DNA of 64,000 nucleotides from Hymenobacter aerilatus (GCF_022921095.1 NZ_CP095053.1:1654501-1718500), one strand, 5' to 3'. Counted from the stretch's first letter, positions 1 to 9,761 are shown. The notes: generated from the letters alone by a model not told the origin. A program made the numbers and translations.

Positions 1-98
1 AGGGCCGTGAGCACCTGCTCGTCGCGAATGCCTTTGCGGCGCAGCTTGGCCGCGAGGGCGCGGCGCTGGCCACGGTGCCGGTAGCTGTCGAGGTCCAT
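1..98 (-). CDS. pcm: Protein-L-isoaspartate O-methyltransferase, N-terminal fragment
   Basis: The window edge cuts this gene; only its first 32 codons are present, reading leftward from an ATG at 98. The visible start, MDLDSYRHRGQRRAL followed by a KGI-DE-VL pattern, is the usual opening of Bacteroidota Pcm, which methylates L-isoaspartyl residues in damaged proteins using S-adenosylmethionine. The catalytic Rossmann domain lies outside the window, so the call rests on the N-terminal signature only. It is divergent from the sugar transferase gene at 227. Confidence 0.7.
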   Translation of the reverse strand, partial: MDLDSYRHRGQRRALAAKLRRKGIRDEQVLTA

Positions 99-145
99 AG
101 CAAAAAGGAGAGGCTGGGCGGTGTAGCGGGTTCCGGTGTATACCC

Positions 146-153
146 TACCTTTG
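146..153 (+). promoter_or_regulatory. Candidate -7 promoter element for the sugar transferase gene
   Basis: TACCTTTG fits the Bacteroidota -7 consensus TAnnTTTG and lies about 75 bp before the chosen start of the downstream gene. I see no convincing -33 TTTG at the expected distance, so this is a motif match only. Confidence 0.4.
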
Positions 154-226
154 TGCCCGGCCAGCCCGCAGGGCCAGGCTGGCGGCACGGGCTGCGAAAC
201 TACGGTTTCAGCCCCAAAAAACCGCT

Positions 227-1675
227 TTGTTCGCCTCACCTTTTCCTTTCTTTCCCTTGCTCCGAACTCTGCAGAAGCTCAAACTGGTGGCCGCCGACTT
301 CGGCGCGGCGCTGCTGGCCTGGATCTGCTTCTTCCTGCTGCGCAAGTATTTATTGCACGAAAACAGCGCGGGTACCCAACTCACTACCAGCGTGTGGATT
401 TTTTTGCTGGGGGGCGCCCTACTGGTTGCCTCCTTCTGGACTATTCTCTACACGCTGATTGGCGAATACCGCGATATTTTTCGCAAATCCCGCCTCACAG
501 AAGTCATCCGGCTGGCGCGCGTGTCGGTAGCCGGTGCTACGATTATTTTTTTCGCGCTGCTGCTCGATGATGAGGGTATTAGCAATTACCGGCTGTATTA
601 CAAAACCATCACGGCCTACTTCTTGCTGCATTTTGTGCTCACGGCGGTGCTGCGCACGTGGGCCGTGTCGAGCGTGCAGCGGCTGGTGCGTAGGGGCGTT
701 ATCTCCTTCAATACACTGCTGGTAGGAGCACAAGCGCTGGCTCACGATACCTACCACGACCTGCGCCGCACAGGGCAGCACCTGGGGCTGCGGCTGGTAG
801 GGTTTGCGCAGGTAGGCGAAGAGCCGGATGCGCGCCTAGCGGCCGAGTTGCCTAATGCAGGATCCTTTCAGGATTTGGTCAGCATCATTGCCGAGCAAAA
901 GATTGAGCAGGTAATTATTGCTATCGAGCCCTCCGAGCACCGTCTGATTCAGGATATTCTGACGCTCTTGCAGGGTGTGCCTGTGCGCATCAGCGTGCTG
1001 CCCGACCTCTACCAGATGCTGCTGGGCTCGGTGAAAGTAAATCACCTGTTTGGCACGCCGCTTATTGAGATCAAGCAGGATTTGCTACCCTTGTGGCAAG
1101 CCATGCTCAAGCGCGGCGGCGATGTTGGCCTGGCCGTCATCTTTCTGCTATTGGCCTGGCCGGTATACCTGCTCACGGCCCTGATGGTGAAGCTGACCTC
1201 CACGGGACCGGTGTTCTACGCGCAGGAGCGCATTGGGCGCCACGGCCAGCCATTCCGGATTTATAAATTCCGTTCGATGGTAGTAGACGCCGAGAAACTG
1301 GGCCCCGCCCTCAGCTCCGACTACGACCCCCGGATTACGCGCTGGGGACGCTTTATGCGCAAGGTACGCCTCGACGAGCTGCCCCAGTTCTGGAACGTGT
1401 TGAAGGGCGATATGAGCGTGGTAGGGCCCCGGCCCGAGCGCCGGTACTACATTGAGCAGATTGCTAAACTGGCGCCTCACTACCGCCACCTGCACCGCGT
1501 GCGCCCCGGTCTCACCTCCCTGGGACAGGTGAAATACGGCTACGCCGAAACCGTTCCGCAAATGGTCGAACGCCTCAAATTCGATATTCTCTATATCGAA
1601 AACATGAGCCTGTCCATGGATATCCGGGTGCTCCTCTACACACTCAAGATTATTGTAGAGGGTAGAGGGAAATAA
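227..1675 (+). CDS. Exopolysaccharide polyprenyl glycosylphosphotransferase (WcaJ/WbaP type)
   Basis: The protein (482 aa) should transfer a sugar-1-phosphate to undecaprenyl phosphate in the inner membrane, the first step of exopolysaccharide or O-unit assembly. The N-terminal part has about four hydrophobic segments and then a CoA-binding-like Rossmann region (roughly residues 150-260). Residues from about 294 form the bacterial sugar transferase domain: KRGGD with a membrane re-entrant helix, YKFRSM, LDELPQ and VVGPRPE, all in family order. The start used is TTG at 227; a later non-ATG start close to [12 protein letters not shown] is also possible. No other polysaccharide genes adjoin it; a sugar aminotransferase sits at 46.4 kb. 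Confidence 0.9.
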   Translation: MFASPFPFFPLLRTLQKLKLVAADFGAALLAWICFFLLRKYLLHENSAGTQLTTSVWIFLLGGALLVASFWTILYTLIGEYRDIFRKSRLTEVIRLARVSVAGATIIFFALLLDDEGISNYRLYYKTITAYFLLHFVLTAVLRTWAVSSVQRLVRRGVISFNTLLVGAQALAHDTYHDLRRTGQHLGLRLVGFAQVGEEPDARLAAELPNAGSFQDLVSIIAEQKIEQVIIAIEPSEHRLIQDILTLLQGVPVRISVLPDLYQMLLGSVKVNHLFGTPLIEIKQDLLPLWQAMLKRGGDVGLAVIFLLLAWPVYLLTALMVKLTSTGPVFYAQERIGRHGQPFRIYKFRSMVVDAEKLGPALSSDYDPRITRWGRFMRKVRLDELPQFWNVLKGDMSVVGPRPERRYYIEQIAKLAPHYRHLHRVRPGLTSLGQVKYGYAETVPQMVERLKFDILYIENMSLSMDIRVLLYTLKIIVEGRGK

Positions 1676-1735
1676 TGTTGACGTGTTGATTTACTTTTAC
1701 AATTTTTACTACTCACTTAAAATGCATTTGCCGGG

Positions 1736-2422
1736 ATGCTTTTCGCGGCATTATCTATGAATGTTTATCATAGGGTTTTCCTTGGGCTTGGGCTGTTGGT
1801 TAGCGCATGTCAATTTGCTAGTGCCCAAGTAGCTAACTCAAAAAAAGAATTGAATTCGCCCGCTGATTATCAATTGTTACTCAATGAAAAACCCTACCCG
1901 TTGTCGGCAGGGCAGGCAATACAATATAAGACTGCCGGGGGAGAGGTGATAAAGATTGAGTTGCGCGAGAATGATACGCGTACTTATCACGATGATTGGA
2001 TTAGCTTCCAGATGCCGCGGTCTGTGTCTGCTTCTAAAACCACTTTGGAAGGAAACATTCAGCAGATAGTTGTAATGAACGCACTAGGGTCAGGCTTGTT
2101 AGTGCAGCAATACGAAGCATTTGACCCTGCTAAACTTATCGATTTCATGTTGGATGAGCTTAGCAAAGAAGAGGTAGCAGCAGGACACAAGCGTCAGGAC
2201 AAAACATGCACGATAAAGCTCGCAGACGGTAAAATTTTAAAAGGAAAAGCGACTGAATTAAAAAATAAAAAGAAGAGTACTTCGTATCAAGTTGTGGCGT
2301 GGAGCGGTAATGATGAAGGAATTTTGTTGGTATTACTCAATAACCTAGATGGTAGTCCAGATGACGTCGTCAATACGAAGTTCTTGGAAATGCTAACCAC
2401 CGATTTTCGAATTATTCGTTAA
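1736..2422 (+). CDS. Hypothetical secreted protein, AT-rich gene
   Basis: I do not recognise the family. The 228-aa product opens with a signal peptide ending near SACQFASAQ; the ATG at 1757 gives a tighter signal peptide than the ATG at 1736. The mature part is lysine-rich, soluble in character, and has no motif I can name. Base composition is strikingly lower in GC than both neighbours, and codon use includes many AAA, ATT and TTA codons, which suggests transfer from another source. It stands between the sugar transferase and riboflavin synthase genes on the same strand, with only 22 bp to the latter. Confidence 0.7.
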   Translation: MLFAALSMNVYHRVFLGLGLLVSACQFASAQVANSKKELNSPADYQLLLNEKPYPLSAGQAIQYKTAGGEVIKIELRENDTRTYHDDWISFQMPRSVSASKTTLEGNIQQIVVMNALGSGLLVQQYEAFDPAKLIDFMLDELSKEEVAAGHKRQDKTCTIKLADGKILKGKATELKNKKKSTSYQVVAWSGNDEGILLVLLNNLDGSPDDVVNTKFLEMLTTDFRIIR

Positions 2423-2444
2423 AAAATAAGCTGTTCCAACTAAC

Positions 2445-3035
2445 GTGTTTACCGGAATCATTGAAGCCCTGGGCACCATTGCCGCCGTGCGGCGCGAAGC
2501 CTCTAATATTCATTTCACTGTGGCGTCGCCCTTTGCCGGCGAGCTGCAAATCGACCAGAGCGTGGCGCACGACGGCGTGTGCCTGACGGTGGTGGCTGTG
2601 GACGCCGCGGCCGGCACGCACACCGTGACGGCCATCGATGAGACGCTGCAAAAAACCAACCTGGCCAACTGGCAGCCCGGCCGCCGCGTGAATCTGGAGC
2701 GCTGCCTCTCCGCCAACGGCCGCTTCGACGGCCACATCGTGCAGGGCCACGTGGACCTGACGGCTGAATGCGAGTCGGTGGAGGACCAAAATGGCAGCTG
2801 GCGCTACCGCTTCCGCCACGCGCCCGGTCCCGGCCGCGTCACCGTCGAAAAGGGCTCCATCTGCATCAACGGCACCAGTCTCACGTGCTTTGACTCTACC
2901 GACGACGGCTTTTCGGTGGCCATCATTCCCTACACCTACGAGCACACTACCTTCCAGGACCTGCGCCCCGGCGACCGGGTGAACCTGGAGTTCGACATCG
3001 TGGGCAAGTACGTGGCAAAGCTGCTGGGCCGGTAA
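2445..3035 (+). CDS. ribE: Riboflavin synthase, alpha chain
   Basis: This enzyme joins two molecules of 6,7-dimethyl-8-ribityllumazine to give riboflavin. The 196-aa product opens MFTGIIE, the hallmark of the family, and has the two tandem lumazine-binding barrel repeats expected: the first includes DGVCLTV and ends with GHIVQGHVD, the second includes GSICINGTSLT. It starts with GTG at 2445, fixed by the family N-terminus. No FMN riboswitch is visible upstream; the gene follows the AT-rich orphan by 22 bp, so it may be co-transcribed with it. Length is normal. Confidence 0.96.
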   Translation: MFTGIIEALGTIAAVRREASNIHFTVASPFAGELQIDQSVAHDGVCLTVVAVDAAAGTHTVTAIDETLQKTNLANWQPGRRVNLERCLSANGRFDGHIVQGHVDLTAECESVEDQNGSWRYRFRHAPGPGRVTVEKGSICINGTSLTCFDSTDDGFSVAIIPYTYEHTTFQDLRPGDRVNLEFDIVGKYVAKLLGR

Positions 3036-3042
3036 AAAACAA

Positions 3043-3074
3043 CGCGGCCTACGCTCAGTTGAGCGTAGGCCGCG
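3043..3074 (-). terminator. Rho-independent terminator between ribE and the GH92 gene
   Basis: Two 15-nt arms (3043-3057 and 3060-3074) are exact reverse complements. Read on the minus strand the hairpin is followed within a few bases by a run of six T, so it ends the minus-strand GH92 transcript; it also lies just after the ribE stop codon. Confidence 0.8.
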
Positions 3075-3101
3075 GATGCCCTGCGCAAGGGTAGGAAGGC
3101 C

Positions 3102-5477
3102 TTACTGCGCCGAGGGTGGCGGGGTCTTGGTGCCCCAGGTTTTGTTGGGCTGGCTGCCCATCGTGAACACCAGCTTGCCGCCTTGCATCAGCTCATCGCG
3201 GTACAGCCAGCAGTTATTGAGCGGCTTGCCATTCAGCTCCGCTGACTGCACATACACGTTTTCTTTAGAAGTGTTTTTGGTTTCGATAACCAGCTTCTTC
3301 TGGTTGCCGAGTTGGATGGTGGCTTTGCTGAAGAGGGGGCTACCTAGCTGCACGATGGGGCGCGCGTCGGTGAAGCCCTTCACATCAAACAAGCCCAGCG
3401 CCGTGATGACGTACCACGAACCCAACTGTCCTTGGTCCTCGTCCTGCCCGTAGCCATAGCCGTGGATAGGTTCGGTGCCGTAAAAGTCGTTGCAGATCTG
3501 GCGAGTCCACTTCTGCGTGAGCCAGGGCTTGCCCGAGAAGTTGAACAGCCAGCTGATGTGCAGGCAAGGCTGGTTGCCGTGGTTGTAGATGGCATTGACG
3601 CCGGCAAACGCGTCGATTTCCTTGCCGCCTCCAAAGTCCGTTTTGGCCGAGGCCGTGAAGATGCTATCGAGGCGGTTGTTGAACGTCTCACGGCCCATGG
3701 CGTCAATCAAACCAGCAGGGTTTTGCGGCACGTAAAAGGTGTACTGCATGGCGTTGCCCTCCTGGAAACCGCGCCAGGGCTCGTAGGGCTTGAAGTTGCC
3801 CGCAAACGAGCCATTGGCCAGCTTGGGCTGCATCAGTTTGCTCTGCGGGTGCAGGATTTTTTGCCAGCCGTTGGAAAGCTTGAGTAGCTGCTCGTAATCA
3901 GACTTCTTACCCAGAGATTTTGCCATTTGCGCGGCTGCGAAGGCGCTGTAGCTATACTCTAGGGTGTGCGAATTGGAGAAATAGGCGCCCGTCGAATCGG
4001 TTTTGTACCACTCGCCTTTGTACTCCTTATACTCCTCCTTGAACGGCACGTAGCCGTACTGCGTGAAGGCCTTCACGTCCATCTTGCCTGAGCCGAAGGG
4101 GCGGTTGCGGTAGTTCAGCTCGTTGGCGCGCACGGCCTGGTAAGCTAGGTTCACGTCGTAGTTGCGGATGCCGGTTTGGTAGGCGGCCGCAACAGCCAGC
4201 CCCACGAAGTTGGTGCCTACCCCCGATACGTACTGGCTGTTGGCTAGGCCATCGGCAAACCAGCCCCGGTCGCGGTACAGTTGCAGCTGGGTGTTCACGA
4301 AGCTACCGTACCACTCGGGGTAGGAAAGCGCCCAGAGCTGCGTGAGGTTCCAGTAGCCACCCCAGATAGCGTCGGTGTTGATGAACTCGGGCTTGGGGCC
4401 GCGGCCAGTGGTTACTAGCTTGCCTACCTGGCCAGCGTGCTTGGGGTAGTCGCCGTTCACGTCGCTAGCAATGCCGCGCCCTAGTAGGGCATGGAACAGG
4501 CCGGTGTAGAACTTGGTCTTGTCTTGCTCATTAGGGCCTTCTACCGCCAGTTTGCCTAGCTCGCGTTGCCAGGTAGCCTGGGCGGCAGTGCGGGCCTGGT
4601 CGAAGGTGAGAGTACGGGCTTCGGCTTGCAGGTTAGCTTTTGCATTGGCAATGGAGGTGTAGGAAAGGCCTACCTTCAACTCAACTTTTTCCTGCGCAGT
4701 AGTCTGGTAGTTCAGCACCAAGCCAGCGCCTTTGCCGGTGGCTTCGTTTTTCTTGCCCTGCGTGCCTGCGGCCGTGAAAGCCTCCACGCTCGCCGGTTTT
4801 TTGCTGATTTCGCCAAAGAAGTACATGTTCACCTGCCCCTGAGGGTCGTAGGTTTTTACGTACTTGGGGTAGGTTTTTACGAAGCCCTCCACGTGCGTGG
4901 CGTCCACCATCCGGATGCTGGCATCGGTCACCTCGCCGCTCTCGCCCTGCGTGTTGCCGATGTCGAGGATGATGTGGGCCTGGTCGTTTTTGGGGAAGGT
5001 GTAGCGATGAAAGCCTACCCGCTTGGTGGCCGTCAGCTCGGCCGTGATGTTGTAGTCATCGAGCAACACCTTGTAGTAGCCCGGCTCGGCCACCTGGTTT
5101 TTGCGGTCGAAGCGGGAACGGTAGCCGCTGTCGGGCTTGTCCAGCTCGCCGGGTTTCACTTTTAACTCCCCCGTGGTGGGCATGAAGCTCACGCCGCCTA
5201 CCTGCCACTCGTGGAAGTGCACAAAGCCTTCGATGGAGTTTTGGCGGGTGTCGTAGCCTACGGCTTCCCAGCCCGACTTATTGCCGTAGTGGCCGTTGGT
5301 GGAGGGAGCCAGCTTGGCCATGCCGTAGGGCACAGCCGCCGGGGTGTAGAAAAACCACCGGCTATGCGCCGTGCCGATGTTGGGATTCACGTATTTCAGC
5401 ACGTTTTGCGCGCTGGCTTCGCTTACCGTCAACAGCAACGCCAAAGGCAAGACGCCAGCGGAGAAAGACAGTTTCAT
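3102..5477 (-). CDS. GH92 family alpha-mannosidase, secreted
   Basis: Glycoside hydrolase family 92 enzymes are calcium-dependent exo-alpha-mannosidases that trim mannose from N-glycans or mannans. The 791-aa product has a signal peptide ending SEASAQ, then the family's N-terminal beta-sandwich opening YVNPNIGTAHSRWF, and the (alpha/alpha)6 catalytic domain. Visible family motifs are EGNAMQYTF (about residue 571, holding the general acid glutamate), CLHISWLFN, and DEDQGQLGSWYV (about residue 677). It ends the minus-strand block of transporter, regulator, ManA and a second GH92, and has its own terminator. Linkage preference cannot be told from sequence. Confidence 0.94.
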   Translation of the reverse strand: MKLSFSAGVLPLALLLTVSEASAQNVLKYVNPNIGTAHSRWFFYTPAAVPYGMAKLAPSTNGHYGNKSGWEAVGYDTRQNSIEGFVHFHEWQVGGVSFMPTTGELKVKPGELDKPDSGYRSRFDRKNQVAEPGYYKVLLDDYNITAELTATKRVGFHRYTFPKNDQAHIILDIGNTQGESGEVTDASIRMVDATHVEGFVKTYPKYVKTYDPQGQVNMYFFGEISKKPASVEAFTAAGTQGKKNEATGKGAGLVLNYQTTAQEKVELKVGLSYTSIANAKANLQAEARTLTFDQARTAAQATWQRELGKLAVEGPNEQDKTKFYTGLFHALLGRGIASDVNGDYPKHAGQVGKLVTTGRGPKPEFINTDAIWGGYWNLTQLWALSYPEWYGSFVNTQLQLYRDRGWFADGLANSQYVSGVGTNFVGLAVAAAYQTGIRNYDVNLAYQAVRANELNYRNRPFGSGKMDVKAFTQYGYVPFKEEYKEYKGEWYKTDSTGAYFSNSHTLEYSYSAFAAAQMAKSLGKKSDYEQLLKLSNGWQKILHPQSKLMQPKLANGSFAGNFKPYEPWRGFQEGNAMQYTFYVPQNPAGLIDAMGRETFNNRLDSIFTASAKTDFGGGKEIDAFAGVNAIYNHGNQPCLHISWLFNFSGKPWLTQKWTRQICNDFYGTEPIHGYGYGQDEDQGQLGSWYVITALGLFDVKGFTDARPIVQLGSPLFSKATIQLGNQKKLVIETKNTSKENVYVQSAELNGKPLNNCWLYRDELMQGGKLVFTMGSQPNKTWGTKTPPPSAQ

Positions 5478-5540
5478 ATAAAAAAGAAGTAGTAAGAGAG
5501 ATTGTGCAGGAGGTCACCGAACAGTAGGACGGTCTATTGA

Positions 5541-6917
5541 CTATTGCCAGCTGCGCTCGATTTCTTCTAGGGTGCGGCCTTTGGTTTCGGGCACGGACCG
5601 CCACACGAAGAAGAAGGTGAAGGCCGACAGCACCGCGTAGAGTCCGAAAGCACCGGCTAAGCCCGCAGCATTTACCAACGATAGGAAGGTGTAGGAAATT
5701 AGTGTGCAGGCTATCCAGAGGGCAACCGTAGCCAGTGAGGCGGCCCGGCCGCGTACAGCATTAGGAAAAATTTCGGTGATGACCACCCACACGCCCGGCC
5801 CCAGGCCCACCGCGAAGCAGGCCACGTAGAGCATAATCAGCCCGAGCAATAGCGGGCCCGGCGCGTGCAGTTGCAAGGCCACCACCAGCGCGCCCAGCGC
5901 CAGCGCCATGCCACCCGAGGCAAACAGCAGCAGCGGCTTGCGCCCTACCCGGTCGATAACGAATAGAGCTATTACGGTGCCCACGAAGTTGATGCCCCCA
6001 ATCAAGGCATTGGCCCCAATGGCCGAGGCGGCGCTCTGCCCGTTGTACTCAGTGAAGATGACGGAGCCGTAGTAGAGAATAGTATTGATGCCGGTAATTT
6101 GTTGTAGCACAGCCAGTACCACCGCAATGCGCAGCGGCTGGCGCAGGCGTGGCTGGTACAGGTCAGCCGCTTCGCCTTGCTCGGCAACTAAGGCAGCCTG
6201 AATTTCTTCAGCCTCGGCCGCCGCGGCTACCGGGCCATTCAAACGGGTGAGTGTGCCCAGCGCTTCGGCCTCGCGGCCCTGGCCTAGTAGCCAGCGCGGA
6301 CTTTCGGGCACCAGCAGCAGCGTACCCATAAACAGAACCGAAGGCGCCGCTGCCGACGCAAACATCCACCGCCACGACGCCAGCCCTAAGTCGGCTAGGT
6401 AGTAGCTAGCCACGTATGCCAGCAAAATACCCGTGACAATAGCCAACTGATTCAGCGTGACCAGCTTGCCGCGAATGTGCGCCGGGGAAATTTCGGCAAT
6501 GTAGAGTGGCACCAGCAGCGAGGCTACCCCAATGGCAAGACCACCCGCCAGCCGCGCCACCACAAACTCGGTGAGCGTGCGCGGTATCGCCGCCGCCAGC
6601 GCCGAAAGTGTAAACAGCAGCGCGGCCCCAAATAGCAAACGTCGCCGCCCGTAGCGGTCGGTGAGCCAGCCGGCTACGGCGGCGCCTGCCACTGCGCCAA
6701 ACAGGATGGCGCTAGCCGCCAGCTCGGTTTGCGAGTCGGTCAGGCCGAAATCCTTTTTCAGAAAAACCAGGGCGCCGTTGATGATGGCCGTGTCGAACCC
6801 AAATAGCAGACCGCCCAGCGCTGCCACGGTCGCAATGAGATATACGTAGCTGGCGCTACCAGCCGGGCCGGCTGCGGCAGTGCGGGGGGGAGAACTAGGG
6901 GCAGCGGGTGGGAGCAT
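5541..6917 (-). CDS. Sugar porter family MFS transporter
   Basis: A 12-helix proton-sugar symporter of the GLUT/XylE type, 458 aa. Motifs in order: GFDTAIINGAL in helix 1, the loop motif DRYGRRR (residues 87-93), PESPRWLL after helix 6, QQITGINTILYY in helix 7 (sugar-binding), DRVGRKPLL, and the C-terminal PETKGRTLEEIE signature. The first 20 residues are Pro/Ala-rich and probably cytoplasmic. Its position between two mannosidases and next to a DeoR regulator and ManA suggests mannose as the cargo, but this is context only. The gap to the regulator gene is 113 bp. Confidence 0.93.
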   Translation of the reverse strand: MLPPAAPSSPPRTAAAGPAGSASYVYLIATVAALGGLLFGFDTAIINGALVFLKKDFGLTDSQTELAASAILFGAVAGAAVAGWLTDRYGRRRLLFGAALLFTLSALAAAIPRTLTEFVVARLAGGLAIGVASLLVPLYIAEISPAHIRGKLVTLNQLAIVTGILLAYVASYYLADLGLASWRWMFASAAAPSVLFMGTLLLVPESPRWLLGQGREAEALGTLTRLNGPVAAAAEAEEIQAALVAEQGEAADLYQPRLRQPLRIAVVLAVLQQITGINTILYYGSVIFTEYNGQSAASAIGANALIGGINFVGTVIALFVIDRVGRKPLLLFASGGMALALGALVVALQLHAPGPLLLGLIMLYVACFAVGLGPGVWVVITEIFPNAVRGRAASLATVALWIACTLISYTFLSLVNAAGLAGAFGLYAVLSAFTFFFVWRSVPETKGRTLEEIERSWQ

Positions 6918-7030
6918 GGTAGGAGATATAACTAAAAGGGTAGTAATCAGAGTAAAATGGATAGCGCGCCGCCTACCCCTTTTGGCGTGGGGGTAGGACC
7001 GGTAGGAGCCAACCTATTTGGCCGGGGGCA

Positions 7031-7831
7031 TCAGGCCAGCAGCACATCGATACCCAGCGCACGGAAGGGTGCTAGTTGCGCTTCGGTGGCGCCCGTGTCG
7101 GTGATGAGTTGGTGCACCTTCGTGGCGGGGCAGATCAGCGACGTGGCCACCGTGCCGAGCTTGGTGTGGTCGGCCACCACAATGCATTGCTTGGCCTGGC
7201 GCACCATCACCTGAATGACGGAGGCTTCTTCGGGGTGGAGCGAGGTGAGGCCCTTTTCAGCATCAATGCCATTCACACCGATAAACAGCTTATCCACAAA
7301 GAATTGACTGAGCGCCTGTGTAGTGGCGGGGCCTACCAGCGAAAACCAGCTACCTGTCAGAAAACCGCCCGTCACGAACACGCGCACGTCGTTGCGGTGG
7401 CTGAGTTCCATGGCCACGTTCACGGTGTTGGTGATGACCGTCACGTTGGCGCCCGGCCGTAGACTGCGTGTTACTTGCGTGGTGGTGGTGCCAGCCGTGA
7501 GAGAAATCATTTCGCCGGGTTGGATGAGGGCGGCGGCCGCCAAGCCGATACGCCGCTTCTCCGAAAGGTTGCGGTCGATCTGCTCGTGAAAGCTGGAATT
7601 GTAGCGGAATGGCTCGTAGAGTAGGGGCTCCCGCGGCACCGCACCGCCGTGGGTACGCCGCAGCCAGCCCTGCTGCTCTAGTTCCGTCAGGTCGCGGCGG
7701 ATGGTGGCCACGGAAACGCCAAACTCGGTTGCCAGCTCCTCCACGGCTACGGTGCCGGTGTGCAGCAGCTTTTCGACAATGGTTTGGGCGCGGGGGGTGG
7801 CGGCGTTGTCGGAAGTTAAAAGGTCAGACAC
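7031..7831 (-). CDS. DeoR/GlpR family transcriptional regulator
   Basis: DeoR-family repressors bind DNA through an N-terminal winged helix and sense a phosphorylated sugar through a C-terminal ISOCOT-fold domain. The helix-turn-helix VEELATEFGVSVATIRRDL and the wing LRRTHGGAV are clear. The sensor domain shows SLTAGTTTTQV and GVNGID, typical phosphosugar-site motifs. I chose the GTG at 7831 (266 aa): an ATG at 7882 would add residues encoded by a low-complexity run of TTCACAACTTCAC type that recurs in other gaps of this window. Being central in the mannosidase block, it likely controls it. Confidence 0.92.
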   Translation of the reverse strand: MSDLLTSDNAATPRAQTIVEKLLHTGTVAVEELATEFGVSVATIRRDLTELEQQGWLRRTHGGAVPREPLLYEPFRYNSSFHEQIDRNLSEKRRIGLAAAALIQPGEMISLTAGTTTTQVTRSLRPGANVTVITNTVNVAMELSHRNDVRVFVTGGFLTGSWFSLVGPATTQALSQFFVDKLFIGVNGIDAEKGLTSLHPEEASVIQVMVRQAKQCIVVADHTKLGTVATSLICPATKVHQLITDTGATEAQLAPFRALGIDVLLA

Positions 7832-7885
7832 GATGAAATTGTGAAGTTGTGAAAAGTGAAGTTGTGAATGTAGGGGATTCACTTT
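7832..7885. repeat. Low-complexity GTGAAGTTGTGAA-type sequence
   Basis: Three imperfect copies of a GTGAAGTTGTGAA-like word lie just upstream of the regulator start. Similar words occur at 43787-43823, 46247-46266 and 17071-17095, always in gaps. Origin unknown; probably a slippage-prone dispersed sequence. Confidence 0.5.
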
Positions 7886-7991
7886 TCACTGTTTCCTGGA
7901 GGCCGTTGGTAGAGTTCGCACGAAGTGCGGGCAACAACGGCCAGGCTGCTACTTCCGTCACTAGACGCGTAGGTGCAACCTAAGCGGTTTG

Positions 7992-9761
7992 CTACGTCCG
8001 CACGTAGGCTTTCAGGGTAGCGCACTCTGTGCCGACCGCCGCGCCGTGGGGGCGAATAGTGTAAGCGCCTACCGCCGCGGGCACGATAAACGTCTCGGCG
8101 TAGTGCACTACAAAGGGCTCGAAGTCACCGCTGGGGCTTTCTACAATAGCCTCGGCGCCCTCCACCAAGTTGAGCACCTGCACGCCACCGTGGGTGTGGT
8201 GGGGCACTACATCCGTAAACCAGTGGCGGCGCGTCTCGATGAACTCGCGCTCGTGCAGGCCGGTGCGCTCCTCGCGCCAGCCTGCGCCGCTGGCCACGGG
8301 CTCTATGCAGTTCACCAGGTTCTGCTCTACCCATGTGGTAGTGCGGTCGGGCTGCACGTTGGCCGCACCATGGGTGAGGTGGATAGGGCGTGGCTGGCCA
8401 TCGAGACCCAGGCGGCCCCAATCCCAGAGCTTGAAGGTGAAAATGTAGGGCGTAGCCGAAATTTCCAGCACCATCGAATTCGCGCCCGAGCAGTGAATGG
8501 TGCCCGCCGGAATCAGGAAGTGGTCGTGCTTGCGGGCCAGAAACTCATTGACGTACTCCGCGGCCGGAAACGGGGCCGCGGGGTCGTCCTGGGCGCGTTG
8601 CAAATCGGCCAGCATCTGCGGAAAATCGGCGTTTTCCTTCAAGCCCAGGTACACCGCGGCACCCGGCTCGGCATCCAGCATGTAGTAGCTCTCGTCTTGG
8701 GTGTAGGCCAGCCCGAACTTATCGAAGGCGTACTCCGTGAGTGGGTGCACTTGCAGCGAGAGGTTGCCGCCGCCCATGGTATCCAGAAAGTCGAAGCGGA
8801 TGGGAAACTCTGTGCCGAAGCGCCCGTGCACGGCCTCGCCCAGCAGCTCGCGGGGGTGAGCAAACACCAGATCAATGCTCGGAATTTCTACGCGCGCCTC
8901 GCCAAAACCCAGCAGCAGTGAGTTCTCCTCGGGTACGCAGTCGAAGCCCCAAGCGTAGTTGGGCGGGCCGTCGGGTAGGTCGCACACCTCGCGCAGCCAC
9001 TGTCCGCCCCACACCCCAGGGTCAAAAAACGGCACCACCCGAAACGGCCGCCGCACAGTAGCGGCCAGCCCGGCCCGCAGGTCTTCCTCACGGATGAGCT
9101 TGGGAGTGGCGGGGTCGTTGGTATCCAGCAAGAAGTCGGCGCGGGGTAGGGCTTGCTTTTTCAAGCGGTCGGCGGCCCGCCAATCCACGAAGAAGGCGCG
9201 CTTGTATTTCAGGCTAGCTTTTTCGGCGAAGTTGGCGCTGCCTAGGTTGGCCACCTCACCGCGCCGCTGCCGGAGTTGAATTTCCCAGCGGGCCAAATCG
9301 GCGTAGACCAGCACAGCGGGGGTAGGGCACACCAGCGTGGCGCCAGTGCCTAGTACTACTACCAACTGCCCGGCCGCCGAAGCTAGCGTCGCTTGCGCTT
9401 CTTGCAGCTTCTCCGAATCAAAAAAGTCGGCTACTGTCAGGCCATTGAGCCGACCAAAAACGGGGTCGTCGGTGAGTGGGCCTGCCACCAGGGCATCGAT
9501 ATCGGCGGGGGAGCGGTAGAGGTCGTCGGCTATTATCAGCTGCGCCGGTTGCAGGGCCTGCGCCAGCTCTTGTTGCAGCTGTTGCAGGTTGGTGCCGGGG
9601 TAGCACTCTACGGCTAGCACAATGGGTTGGTTGGGAGCAGTGGGCTCCGTTGGTAGCGCTACCCGCAACGCGCCGGCAATAGCCGACCACCCGATTTGGC
9701 AAGCGTCGGGCTTCGCTGTTACTGGTACAAAGGGAAATTTATCGTAATTGGAAGAGCGCAT
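7992..9761 (-). CDS. manA: Class I mannose-6-phosphate isomerase fused to a kinase-like N-terminal domain
   Basis: The C-terminal part (from about residue 234) interconverts mannose-6-phosphate and fructose-6-phosphate: it has GVWGGQWL, the zinc motif LQVHP (about residue 336) and GTIHCSG (about residue 421). The N-terminal 230 residues resemble a P-loop nucleoside/cytidylate kinase (VECYPGTNL, DDLYRSPADID, VYADLARWEI) but the P-loop lysine appears to be replaced, so that part may be regulatory or inactive. The 589-aa length is that of a two-domain form I believe occurs in other Bacteroidota. It stands inside the mannosidase block and would feed released mannose into glycolysis. Confidence 0.9.
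   Translation of the reverse strand: MRSSNYDKFPFVPVTAKPDACQIGWSAIAGALRVALPTEPTAPNQPIVLAVECYPGTNLQQLQQELAQALQPAQLIIADDLYRSPADIDALVAGPLTDDPVFGRLNGLTVADFFDSEKLQEAQATLASAAGQLVVVLGTGATLVCPTPAVLVYADLARWEIQLRQRRGEVANLGSANFAEKASLKYKRAFFVDWRAADRLKKQALPRADFLLDTNDPATPKLIREEDLRAGLAATVRRPFRVVPFFDPGVWGGQWLREVCDLPDGPPNYAWGFDCVPEENSLLLGFGEARVEIPSIDLVFAHPRELLGEAVHGRFGTEFPIRFDFLDTMGGGNLSLQVHPLTEYAFDKFGLAYTQDESYYMLDAEPGAAVYLGLKENADFPQMLADLQRAQDDPAAPFPAAEYVNEFLARKHDHFLIPAGTIHCSGANSMVLEISATPYIFTFKLWDWGRLGLDGQPRPIHLTHGAANVQPDRTTTWVEQNLVNCIEPVASGAGWREERTGLHEREFIETRRHWFTDVVPHHTHGGVQVLNLVEGAEAIVESPSGDFEPFVVHYAETFIVPAAVGAYTIRPHGAAVGTECATLKAYVRT

Noticed and set aside
2423..2445. FMN riboswitch before riboflavin synthase
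   Set aside because: The gap is only 22 bp and holds none of the conserved parts.
7989..8921. Plus-strand frame of 310 codons opposite manA
   Set aside because: Antisense shadow of manA; no domain seen.
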